Assembly: GCF_001039355.2 (NCBI RefSeq)
Contig: NW_019775946.1
Span: forward strand, 384,417-448,416
Length of the DNA stretch: 64,000 nucleotides
Direction of reading: 5' to 3'
From: Lingula anatina
Taxonomy: Eukaryota > Brachiopoda > Lingulata > Lingulida > Lingulidae
Numbering within the stretch: position 1 is the stretch's first letter; every line of letters starts with the position of its first letter. The position numbers and the translations under genes were made by a program. The notes under the pieces were generated by a model. It made no database searches. It had not been told where the DNA came from and was given only the letters and a program-made list of their open reading frames with translations. Shown piece after piece: positions 1 through 13,300 of this stretch.

Positions 1-3000
1 CTGTCTTCATTAGGGATAAAGATTATAGTGGTATTTGGGTGATAATTTATTATGCAGTCACAAATTACTGGATAATTGCTGGTTTAGAAGTATAGCAAAT
101 ATTTAAGGAAGAATTTTGCAATCAAAAATAATTAGAAATTAGTGCTTTTATTGTTTTTTCTGGATGAATATTGCGCTACTTATTTAAAAAATAGGGAACA
201 TTATGCATCGGTCTCCAATGCCCCAACCTTTAAACTTGTTATCAAATTGAGTTAACAAAATAACTTCGGCGCAGTTTGAAATAAAGCTGTATGTTTGGCA
301 AGACCTTTGGTTGTGAGCTCAATTTAAAGTTCTGTATCAAAAAATATTGGAAACAGATTCTGCATCAGACTGTTTGGCTTTTACGCTCCAGTCTTTTACA
401 AATGGGGTGCTTTCCCTTGATTATTCAGCTGTCGAGTATCTAGAAAACTTGTCTGTGGAAAATTAATAGCATCTTTGCTGTAAGTGTATTTTGACAGAGT
501 CTAATTTTGTGGCCTCCATTATCTAGAGAATGCCTCTGGATTGCATTAATTCTGATTGAATTGCATTTTCCAACAAATATGAACCACTTAAGATTTCTTT
601 CGACAAATAACTGCCATAGGAGAGAGTCTGGAACAATGCCCTGGTTACCTGCAACTTTTCTTTGAAGAACAAAGTAAAGTAAAAAAAGTGGAAGATTTCT
701 TTCCCCTCACAGTTTTCATTTCGCCTGAAATAGTTTTCAATAAAATAACATCTTGAAGTATGAAACATTTTCAGCAATAAATCATATTCACAGCGAGGAA
801 TGCTTAGTTGTTAACTGGTCAAAAAATCTGGCCACATATGTCTGGAATTGCAGTGGGATGAAGCTGTTACAGTAATTGACCATAACTGCCCACACCACCT
901 CTTTGCAAGAACATGTGTCTGGCAGGCCATATTGCACAGGGATGACAGACCTGGGTGTTGAATTCCAGAGGCATCAGTCTGTATAATTGAAATCACTAAC
1001 AGATGGCAGAGATAGTCCATTTCACCAGACAAGATTCCATGCTGAGAGAATATCTATTAAATAGGAAGAAAAAGGACATCGAATGCTCTCTATTTTTGTT
1101 TCTTTTGGGGGGTGAAATTTATAAAACACATCGAAGGTGTTGTTGAGTATACAGGGGAAAATGGCATTAGCACTTAAATTATTGTTTTGACCATCAGGTA
1201 GCATGGGAATTAATAGACAACTGACAAATTGCATTTAAAGGGGTTAGAAGATATGAGAAAAAGGTGTTCATGTTTTCTTTATTTTGGTTAGATTTATGGC
1301 TTCAGTGACTTAATGATTTTGAGTCAGCAGAGGTTGTTTTAGAAAATCATTTTTATCCCTCATTTCCCTCCTTATCTATTTTCAAGATGGTTTTTCCATT
1401 TTAAGAAATGCATCAGTTATTTGTACATGCTGCCAGTTGGTTTGAAAGTGAAGTTTCAGACAGGTGTCATTCATATGGAAAAAATAGTTTATCTTTGATG
1501 GATTGGGGGGGGGGGATGAGAGGAATTAAAACTTTTTTGTTTTTCAAAGAAAAAAATCATGGCAAGATTGCAATAATTTTGATGTGGTTTATGTGAGACA
1601 TGATTTACCAGAATTGATTAGAGTTCATGATTTTCAAAATGGTAGTTTGTTCCCGCTGCAGATGAAAGCTGTGTTTGTACTTTTACAATTTGTTTTTTGT
1701 TGAAATTCTCAATAGTATCGCAAATTTACACACATCAACCTTCGAAAGAAATTTGATAGCACAACTTGATTCAGAAAGAGCGATGTTATTATTTTTCCAA
1801 CAAGATGACAATGATTTGCCTCTTGAATAGAAGTAAAAAAAGGAAAACGACAAAGAAAACCATTACAAACAAACAGTTTGTTGGCATTATAGAATAGATA
1901 CAGATGGCAAACTGATTTTCAGCTTACCACCTACAATGAGAATAGACTATGAGTAGTTTTATTCTGTAAATAATCCTGTGCCTGTGGGTCTTTAAAAAGT
2001 CTACCAGTGCTTTAACAGCCACTGTGGGGCAAGAACTTATCCATGCAAGGGGAGACCAGCACATTGATACCCGACCCAAATATTTACTGTGGCAGCAGAT
2101 CCAGACAATCAAAGATATTTAAAAACTAGACCTGTGAAACCTCAACTGGTGATCATTCATGTATTTATTGTTATGTTATTTGGTTCAAGTAGATTTATAT
2201 GTCCTGTTCTGGTAAGGAACAGAGAGGTGCTGATGGAACCTGCTGATCACCTCTGTGTGTGGAAAAACAGAAAGGAAAAGTGAACAAGGCTTGTAAAGGA
2301 ATCTCTCTATTCAGCTGGGCCATATCTGTGCGATTGCAATGTGATGTGTTTAGACTCTTTATGCTCACTGCTTGACTTGCAATAAACAGCGATTAATCAA
2401 GTTTGACTGAGTTTAGGATACACTTAATATTTGCAGGTCTTGATATGTGCACCACATCAGGCTAATCCTGTAAATGTTTAGAGGCAAGTTGCAGTTGGAT
2501 TGCATGGGTTTGTTGCCCTGTCTTGGTTCTTAAAGATGAAGATGGGAGGTACAACTTGATCACTCAATCTATATTTATTTGTGGCAGTCCACCTGGATTA
2601 AGTCACCTCAACTTCCACCCTGCTTCAAGTGCACTCCAAGCACTTTTCACTTTTCGAAATGCTGTTTTTTAGTATTAAATGATAAAAATGAAAAAAAAAA
2701 ATGTTTTGTATACATATATGTTTATCCTTTCAGATTTTGTCAAAATTGCGCAAAATTCCCTCTATCCTTTACCCAACTTTCATAAAATATATCCTGCTCA
2801 GACAAATTGCTTGTGCTTAAATTTATGAAGTTACCAGAAAACAACTCCCAAAAAAGGAAAAAAAAAACAGCATCAGAAAACTTTAATAAGATTAAACCTT
2901 ATCACCTTTTCTACGTCTGCCCCCTCCCTCTGTTTGGAAAGAGGCTTTCCATCTGATGTGAAGCTGTCAGGGGTTTTGTAACAAGAATTGACATCCCTTC

Positions 3001-6000
3001 ATGCAGACTTTGCTTAATTATACCCTCCATTTGCCATGGGTCAAGACCCTGCAAATGTCCGCTTTATAGCTTGCCTTTGGGAGCCCAGGCTCACCTGTTT
3101 TTAAATGTTCCTGCTTCCTGCTCTACTCTGGGGGAAATCGTAAGTGACACTCCAGGTCATGTCTCTGGTAGACTGAAAAAAATCATGATATGTATTCATC
3201 ACAGTTTGCACTATGACGGCCTCGCAGTAAGAAGAATCAAAAAAGTTAATTTCTCAATATGAATGTCATCAGACATTTGTAGTAGTCAATATTTTATGAA
3301 GCTTTTATGTTCTCCTTTTCTTTTAATTATTTTGTCTTCAGTAAATTAAAGGAAAAGTTCTTAGCGAATGGGACTTAAGTGCCCTTTGTGGTACAAGATC
3401 ATTCTCATACCAAGAGAAAACGTTGAATGTCACTTAGTTATCCACTTGTTTATTATTATTCAGATTTTCAAAAAAACAAATTGCGCAAGTTTCCAGAACT
3501 GCTGTTTTATCCATAACCAGACATAGTTTGTCAGAAGTTCTGTAAAAACCTGAAGGTTATTTTCACTTTATTTAATGTTCTAGCAACCGTCACTAATTAG
3601 ATTTAATTGTTTAGGGATAGTTGGATTAATTGTGACACATGAACGAGGGAAAACAGAATTCATGGGAAAAGTGATAGTGTCTCAAAAAACAGAGAGGAGA
3701 TTGTGGTACATCATGAAACAAATGTCAGCTGTTCCCCTTCAATTCAGTCAATTGATTGAAACAGTTCTCCTTGTGTTTTACTCCGACTGTTCTCCCATTA
3801 CAGACTCAGACTTTGGAGTACAAAAATAAATTAGTATTAAAAGTGTAGTAACACCCATTGAGGTGTAACACAATGTTAATTCTCTGAAACCCAAATGGCA
3901 GTGAGAGTACACCGATAGTTTTAAGCACTTAGACAGCATTGGAAATACAGTACAGATTAAAACACAGTACACCGGAAATTGACAATTGAGCCTTGAAATC
4001 AACACGAAACAATTGTGTCAACACATTAACTTTATTTTTTTTCTTCATTAAAAAAGTTCAATTACTCTAACAAATTACACATGAGTGCCTTTTTACCTTA
4101 TTGCTGACATTTTGATTTCTTCTACATATGTTCCTTCTGATCAAATGAAACCATTTTCATCCCAATTCATAATTAATCTTCTTTTGTGCATTCTTTGATG
4201 TTTTGGGGATAAGAGGAATACTTGTGATTTATCGTCTATCAGAAATTAAGAAATTAGCCCATAAATGTAACATTAACAATATCAGAGGTGAACTTAATGT
4301 CCTTTAGTGTGACCCCAGAGGCCCCACAAAAGAGATCTAAATGAGTATAACTGCTATCATTATTTATTGCTGAGTTTTTGTCTTGGTTAATTAGCCGTGA
4401 AATTAAAGGTCAAACTTCCTAGGTGCCCCCTTCTGAGAAATCTAGAGATACCATTTTCTTAAAGTCTGAATTTGGAGCAGTCTGTCCCAGTCTAATGAGA
4501 GAGTCATTTGTGCTACATCAATATATGGAGAAACAAATGAGGGATTCATTTGCATATTGATGTGGAAACAGCCAACCTAATTGTTTATAGTTTTGTAATG
4601 GCTAATTCTTTTGAGAAATGTAATGTTGATTGTATTGGTAAACATATCATGTTAAGTACATTTCTGTTTTCATAATTTATTCTTTTTTTTTTCAATTTCT
4701 TTGTGATGAATTATTTTTTACCATCTTTATTTTTTCAAAATCCCACAGCTGATTCTGAAATTTTGTATATGCCATATAAAATGAAGTAAGGATATGTTTT
4801 CCATGCTAGACTGTTCAAGACAAGCTCACACACTTGAGAAGTAACAGATGTAGAAAGCAAAAACTTCACCCTAATTTTTTAAAGCAGCTTAGAAATAAAA
4901 AAAGGATGTTTAAAATGTTTGTTTGATTGTTCATACAAATTGGGATGTTATTAGGGTGCTTATAAAGTTAGTACTTCTTCAACTTATGCACATGCAAAGG
5001 CTGAAATTTGTGTATGAAAATTGTACAATTTTTGTGATTTAAAACCTTAATATAAACAAAATTTAAACACTAGAACCTCATCAGTTGTAAAAAAAAAAAC
5101 CTTATCATCTGTGGTGAGAGATGGTTAAAATAAATGATCAGAAAAAAAGCATGTGAAACAAATAAAAGAATAGTAGTTGACTTTGGACAGAAAAGGAAAA
5201 TTATTGAAAGCTTGATCAAATTCATTTCATGGAAGACATCGTACCATTAAAATGCACAACATGTCTTTAGTTTAAAGGCAGACTTTATTCTATTACAGTT
5301 GCTTTTTGACTGAAAAAACCAAACCATTTTGTCTTTGGTGGAGTCTGCATATCATTCCTAGTAGCTACTGTACACTGACATTGTATGTATAAAAAAAAAA
5401 AGATAAAGCACAAAAGCATTCAGGCCTGCGGGTAGAATTTGGATTTTTCTTAAAGGAAAAGAAAAAGACTGTCTTTGGACAATGGAATTTTACAGATTTA
5501 TTGCAAAGATATATGAGTAGGCAGTAAAGAATCATGTAAATATCAGGGATGACATATGAAAATCAGATAAAGAAAAAGTATTATTAATCTTTTAAAATAA
5601 ATGGAAGGATATTTGCTTTTGGCAGTTTTATTTTAATGTTATCTAACTTGTTGAATATTATTGGCCTTAAGTATACCTTGTACATATATTCTTTTGACTT
5701 TGTGCTATCCATAATTAAAAAGCTATAATATTTCTTTAATACTAGCAATAAGACCTATTTCTGTCATTTCACACCATACTATGTGGCATAATTGGACGTA
5801 ATAAGTTAAAAGATGGGAAATAAAAACCTTCTGATTGATGGATTACACCTTCATTAGGCGTGTAATAATCTGGATTTTTTAACGTTTGTTTTCTATTCTA
5901 AAAATATATTCTGTGGGTCATGTCACAATATTCTAATAATGGAGGGAGGGGAGTTTTTAACTCCTTGAGAATATATTCTATTTGGAGATCAACTGAGATA

Positions 6001-7228
6001 TGAAATGTCTCACAACAAAAAGTCAGGCAAGATTTGGGGGAATTTGGAAGAGATTGGCAATGAAATAATGGCAGACTAGTAAATGTGGTTTGTCAACAAA
6101 TAAACGCTGAATAAATTTATCCACGGATATTTTTTTGGCTGTATTTATTTTTTATATTTATTTTAATTTTTTTTAGTTCTTTAGAATTACAGTCTGTTGC
6201 ACAGCAGTACAGTCCACCATGTTTTGTGTATCACTTTTGTATTGCTTTGTAAGACAACGTTCTTAGAACATAGAGATTCACTCTCATTTCTGAAGGTTAA
6301 CCACACCTTACATGGATTCTCACACATTTTCTAGTCGTGTGTGATGTCATCGGGTGCCGACAACCTCGTTTTAGGTTGTCTCAGATGGTCTCCATTCTGT
6401 TGATATACATGCTTATTTATATTCATAAAACAATTGGTGATTTATCAATACTGCGCATGATGGAACCAATAAATTTTTCAGCATCCTTATGATGTTTGTA
6501 ATAAAATGTTCAGCATTACTAAGGGAAACAAATGATGTACATATTTGTTATCATAATATACATTTCTGTTATCATAAAGCTCAATAAGATTAAATCTGTA
6601 CAGTTTTCAACATCTTGTTTCCTAAATTTCTTGATGTGTAGGTATATTAAGGTAGCTTGCTGAGTTCACAAAAGACTTGAATTTGGTGTCCCTTATTACT
6701 ATATTAAATAGGCTTAGGTGTGAAGGGGGAATTATGGAGGGGAAGTTACAGAGAGGAAACTTTTAGGCATGACTTTAACTTAAAAAAATAACTGAACCAT
6801 GTATTTGCTTATAATACTTTTGTTCTAGTAAAGCAGTATATGTTAATAGCTTTTAAAACAGCATGATATGAAAAAGATAAACTAAGAGCATTGTAGATAT
6901 TGAACAGATAGTGTATGTGAAAAATGAACCGAACATGAGAATCCTGGTAATCTGATAGAGTAAAGCCCTTTTAATCTTTTATTTGCTTTTTCAAAACGCT
7001 ATAAAGTGGCCCCTTAAATATTAGTTATGTGTTCTACTGTGTATTAAGGCTAACATAATGTATATTAACTATATTGTTCTGGATGTAATATATCTTACCT
7101 GTTGGAAGTAGAGAAAAATGGCAGGTACAAATGTGATTTATTTCAAAATTTCATTTTGCATGAATGTTATCCAATGATTTTCATGTAATTGGGACCTTTT
7201 TTAAAGTTAGTGTTATTTTTTCTTTTAG
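1..7228 (+). other. ARID3: Intron of ARID3, left part
   Basis: No exon was found here. The first exon in the window opens at 7229 in the middle of the ARID domain, so this stretch is intron (or contains unseen 5' exons) of the same gene. All open frames are short, lack splice context and resemble no family. It holds AT-rich DNA, an 11-base G run at 1505-1515, A/T runs and a small perfect hairpin at 6359-6380 (arms GACAACCT and AGGTTGTC). A homeodomain/POU-like motif cluster around 4545-4600 (ATTTGCATATTGAT, CCTAATTG) could be regulatory, but motifs this short arise by chance. Confidence 0.6.
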
Positions 7229-7301
7229 TTGTATGAGCTGTCAGATGACTCCAAGAGAAAAGAATTTCTGGATGAATTGTTTGACTACATGCAGAAGAGA
7301 G
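7229..7301 (+). CDS. ARID3: ARID3 exon: start of ARID core in this window
   Basis: The exon is preceded by TTTTTTCTTTTAG and followed by a GTAAGA donor. It encodes 24 complete codons, LYELSDDSKRKEFLDELF followed by DYMQKR, plus one base (phase 1). This is helix 2 and the following loop of the ARID fold. The preceding codons, normally ending in a Glu-Glu-Gln-Phe-like sequence, were not found in the window. Confidence 0.93.
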
Positions 7302-10300
7302 GTAAGATTCTTCATTGTCTTAATATTTCTTTTTTTTTAAAGTTATTCTTTTGCTTTTTTCTTGTTCTATGAAAATATTAATGGTGTTACAGATGTCTAT
7401 ACATTTATTGTTGAAATACTTGCAAACAATCATAAAATCTTTCTATATATATTTCACAATTTTCAGGTGTGGAATCTTTGAAATTAGCATTCTAAATAGA
7501 TACCACAGAAATAGTGAGGTTACATGTGTCCCTATAGAATTACATTATCTTATGAAATGCATCCAGTTATTTTAGGTCTTACATATATTACATATATGTA
7601 TATTTTTTTCATAAATGATGTTTAAAGTAGGGGAAATAGGTTTTTTCACACAGAGCTGTGTCTCGTGTTATAAAGGACCCAATGAAATCAATACAATGGC
7701 AAAAAACTTTTTTCAGAATAAAAAAAAAATATGTTTAATTCAAAAGGATTGGTTAGCCAAAATTGCTCTGGCAAAAATTAAATGTTTTCTATCTATTTGG
7801 TAGTATATAACAGACAGACAGGTCTCCACTCTGCCAGCCCCTGTCTTTGCTATTAGGGTCATTTTCCCAATCAATTACTGGATTAATCTGCTACGAGGTG
7901 GAGCCCTTTGGCATCAGTAGCAGGCCACATCAATTTCTTGAATTGCGCAATGATTGCTACGCAGAGCCAAAAGAGTGAAAGCACTTGTCACTGCCACCGC
8001 TGAAAATGATGGTGCTAAGTAGAGCTCTGTCTCCAGCCACTGTCATTATGACCCTGCTCATGATGTAATGGCGAACCATATGATACAGACACTCATGATT
8101 GTGCCCCAGGGGAGGAATGTGAGCCGAGGATTTAATCTGATACATGATGATCTACAACATGATGAACAATTTCACCTGTCAACAGCTACATCTTCCACAT
8201 CATTGTGGCTTTCACTGTATGATGACCAGATGGTAATAGCCACTTCCTTAGGGTGGGGGGGGGGGAGAGAACAGTTAGGCTGCTATTTTTAATGATAATT
8301 GATGTAAGATTTGATATTTTTATTTCAAAAGAAGAATATCCATCTTTGCTACTTTCTTACTTTTTATTCCTGGATTTTTTCTTCTACCTCTACCAAGTGT
8401 ACTAAAAATTAGAATGTTATTGAAATATTCAGTTTGTAAATATTGATGTCAGTTTTGCATTCCAACAGCCAGCTTCATATTATTTCCACAGAACTTCTGT
8501 CTATTCCCTTTTTTAAAATTGACTACATAACAAGCACTTTCTTTCTACAGTTTATAGCCATTACACTTCTGCTCAAGCTGGTGTGACATCATTTGGCCAT
8601 TGTTTACCTTGAGATGGTGACATGTTTCAGGAATTAGGTGTCAGCTGGCTGTTCAGTGTCACATTTAACTGATAGGTCAAACATTTTAAAGACAAAAGAC
8701 ATGGCAATTCAGTCATTGGAATGTTGACAGTTGGGATCCATATCAATTATAAGTGGAATTGATGAGTATTGGTAGTTGTGAGTCAGAATTTTTGTTATTA
8801 TTATTATTATTTGGCTACTGATAGGACTTTATAAACTATATTGGTTTATGTTTTTAAAGATGATTTTGTGAAATATTTTCTCAGTGCAAGACCAGGAAAT
8901 TGTCCTCTCCTGCTTGCAAAGGCCTAGTTTTTTCCTAAAATTTGGTAGTTTATTAGTCTGTTATGTTATGAGATCAAATATCTGATTAATTAACCATAAG
9001 CATCTAGCATCTTACCGATTTTTGTCTTATTGGGAGCTTTACTGGTTAAATTTACTGCTTATCTTGAGGAATATTGAAAAAAATGCAAAAATCATATTTG
9101 GATTCTATAATTTTGGATCTTTCAATTTATCTAAAAATATGTGAGAAGCCTGTGAATATTTTTCTCTGGTACTGGGTCAAAAAGAGTGAAAAGGGTTGCA
9201 TCTAAATTTCCAACTTGGAAGTGGTAAGATTTTCTACTGTAAGACATTTTCTCATAGCTTAACATTTCTAGACATATATGAATCAATAAATTATTTTTTC
9301 ATACACAGGGTACATTAATATGGTAGCTTTTAAGCTATTGCAAATACCTAACTAAATCATCACACCTTGGCACACTTGCCTTGCTGATTACTTTTCACTT
9401 TTAGCTTCCCATTGGGATTTAGTATAAACTATCATTTACAAGAAAATGTATGATTTCTTTTTTCTTTTCTTTCACCATACAACCACATGTTCTGATCCTT
9501 CTCATGATATAAGGAATCTCAATCTAAATTTGATCCCCACTATTTTCAAATGCAGCTGTTGTTTTTGATGGCCTTTTTGTAGTGTTCAGCCAAATGTCAG
9601 ACATTAGATCAAGCTAAAATATAATAAATTAGATGTCCAGATTGTGGATAGGGCATCTGTGAGCCTTTTTTTTTCTTCTTCTTCTTTGGGTTATCAGCAT
9701 TTTCCCAGGTAAGTTGTTCTATTTGCCAGGTGTGACCCCTGTAAGTGGGGCAGCACACCAAGTCTGACTCCTTGCCACTGATGGAGCAGAAATGATGTAC
9801 AATAATTCACCAGGATTTAACCACTTTGTTGTTATTCACTCATACTGTAGATCCAAACTATCCCCCCTCCTTCTGCCTTTCCCGCACTGTTCATTTCCTT
9901 CCAAACTTCTAAAATTGGAAAAGATAAAAAGCAAAACAACAAACCACAAAGGCATATGCTATTCAGCTGTGTACAATACTGTTAGTTGATTTTTTAAACG
10001 ATTTGAAATGTATCAATTCAACCAAAGAAACTAATTATCTTCTTTTCTGTAAGACTTGTTGGTAGTAATTTGTAATATTAACATTTTTTATGTAAGAATA
10101 CATATTTTAAGATATAAAATGTGTTTTTCAGCTTCAGCAGGAACATTAAGATTTGTATGAAGGGAATCTGAGAATTTATGTTGTATATTTCCACAGTAAT
10201 AAAAGAATCTCTTACCCAACCTGAAGATGAATATATTTTTTGCATATACAAGATAATGCAATTTGATATTAGGTAGTAAGAGGATTTATTATTTTTTCTG

Positions 10301-13300
10301 TTAATGTTCCCAAGTATTCGAGATTAGAACTGTATGACATTGAAAAAAAACAACAAAAAACTTGGTCCATGAATTGCCATCCGGCATAAATTCACTAAAT
10401 ATAATGTGATAAGGTTGAATCACAACTTTGCCTCAAATGAAAGATTCCACGATACATACTCAGAACAAATAATCATGGTCTACTTTATTCCCAGTTTACA
10501 CCTATTAAATGTACATCACCTTGTGCATATAAAAAGTAATGCTGTTTAACCAGTTGGTATACTTTTTTATATTATTATTATTATTATTCTATTTTATTTT
10601 GTATCTTTTGCAATGCCTCATCTATTTTGTTCAAATGACACATGGGGGAAAAATAGTATCAAGCAATCTGTTTAACTGAGCAAAAGAAGATGAGAGAGAA
10701 TTGCATTGCCATTATTAGGTGCTAAAAGTTCAGTTGTGGTTAAATGAACTAATAAAAATTATCAGCTGATGTAAAAATGATTACTGCAGATTTTACCGAA
10801 TTGATTTTCCATGAAAAATACATATTTTACCGTATCCCTTTTTTAAACAGCCTGTATTTATGTTTCAGTGATATGATATGATGCACTCTTTAAAAGTAAT
10901 GAAAGTGCTTTCATTCTCAAAAATTGTATTTTGGAACAAAATGAAAGTCTAAGTAATGGATGTATCTTGGCTTAAAGTGTTTAAGTCTTATTGTTTACTA
11001 AAAACATGAAATTATAACTGATTTTTTTAAACAATATTAATACTACACTTTAACAACAAATAAAAAAATATAGTTGATGACAAAATTCTGATAGGTCAGT
11101 TTTCAGTCACATCATTTGAATGGATCTTTGGATTGCTGTGTTGTAATGATAACACTTGGACAGTTGACCAAAAATTGAGGTGACAAAAAAACAGCATGCT
11201 GCAATCTTGTGAAGCACCTAGGTGCTGTAATATCGGAAATAGGGGAAGAAAGGGAAATAAATTGCAACAAAACTAAACAAGTAGCACCGGTTTCACAGAA
11301 ACGGCAGTTTTCACTGCAACAAGTGGACTCTGTAATGGTGGGCATATAAACACATTGTCCACACCTGTATCAGGCCCCTGTTTCACAAAGAAAGTAAAAC
11401 CCTTAATTGACATGCTTCGCTACGTGACTTACCTAAGCTAGGAGTAACTCATCAGAAATAGGTAAATGAAGAAGATACTTGGATTAAGATTAGTGATGAA
11501 GATAGTGGTTTTGAATCTTGTATTGATATGATATTTTTGTGTTAAGAACCCGGCAGGGTGATGTTCAGAAACGTCAAAGAAGATTTTAAGTATGACTGAA
11601 AGATTTGATGTTTCTGTTATTTGCCGCCATAAAAAAGTTTCCATGAATTGTCCCTTTAACATTTTATGCATTATATGGTACAATACAGCGCAAATATTTC
11701 TCAGTTTCCTTTTCTTTTCCTGGATAGATCTTGTGCAGCATTGGAGCTAACTTTGTTCTTGATTTGATCAGTTTGAGATAAATCGGTCATGGTTCATCAC
11801 CTGGGCATGGAGCTGTTATTTACAGGGTATGACCAATTTTTTATTCCAAGGAGAAGATGTGCGTCAGGTGGTAATAAGCACATTTGTAAAGGTCAGATTG
11901 AGTCTTATTTTTCATTTGATGGAGATTCCAGGTAACCGTGTAGAATTCTCTGATGCAGCATAACACTGTTAGATGGAAGCTTCCAGCCGACTGGAATGCT
12001 GACAGCACTGTTAGGCATGGCTCAAAGTCATAAGTAGCTTAATGGCAGGCAACATCAAAAAACTAATTCAATAAAAATGTTCATTGCCAAAGTAATAGAC
12101 CCGCCATCAAAAAATTCCTCCCAATAAAGGCTGTTACTCATTTACTGGAACTCTAGCTGAAAAAGTTCCTTTTTGCCAGATTGGTTCTTGCTCAGGAGCT
12201 GTGTTTCCAGACCCAGTGTCATGCATAGCTCCCATATTTTATGATAAAGTTTCACTTGAAACAGCTATGTAAATACCCCTGCCACACAAAGGTCATGTTT
12301 TCTGTGTAGGATAAAAGTAAAATACCACTTCTTAAACTCAATTGATCTAGTTTTATAGCAAAAGATTCAGAAGATGTTAAACAATTATGCCGATCCATGG
12401 TGTCTGATGAATAGGGTTTTTTTTTAGTAGTTGGGTCACAAAATAAAAGGCTGGGCACATAGTTATCATGTACTTTGATATTAGAGACTTTTTTGCCTGT
12501 CACAATGATAAGTTAGGCAAAGAACTATAAACAAAGTGTTTTCTCAAATGCCTGGCAAGTTTGTTGTAAAGTTAAGTATTTTCAGAGTCTAAATTTTATT
12601 AGTTGAAAAAAACCCAAAACATCAGACCAGGCTTTTGAAAATACTTATCTTTTTGTTTTCTGGTAAAGGGAACAAAACCACTGAGGTTTACTAATGATAC
12701 AGGCACCAGGATGCATTGATTATATTTTTACCCCTGCCACTGAACAAATTCGACAACTTCAGAAGTTAGATATACTTACTAAGGGGGTGGCTACTAATAA
12801 ACTTGTTATACTACAAAGGTACTCTCAGCTTCCTTATATAGTTGAAGTTTTCGTTCAAACTGGAACCAAAGTAATTGGTGTGTGGGACTAATAAATAAAT
12901 GTTTTATAATTGCAGGCTAGTTGGCTTTACCTCTATTTCACCTTTTCTTTATTTGTTTGTTCAAATTATGTGCTATTCTGTTTACTGGACAGTTTGTTAT
13001 CCCAGTTGTATTGCCTTTGTTGGTGCTTTTTGTGGAAATGACATATGGTTTGAGGGAGGTTATTCGCAGCTATAAGATTCTAATAGTAAAATGCAACTTC
13101 TTGGTATTGATGTTGGGACTGGCCTTTTAGTTAAGCCTTTTGGTTTAAAGAGCATTAGCAAAAAGCAGAAAAAACTATCCTCTCTGACATACCAGTATCA
13201 CATGCTACCGAAGCCCAACTGTAATTGTGGCATACACGGAATATCCAAAATGTAATTTTGTTTCAATCATGGAATGTAAGTGATATGCAGAGAATATTAA

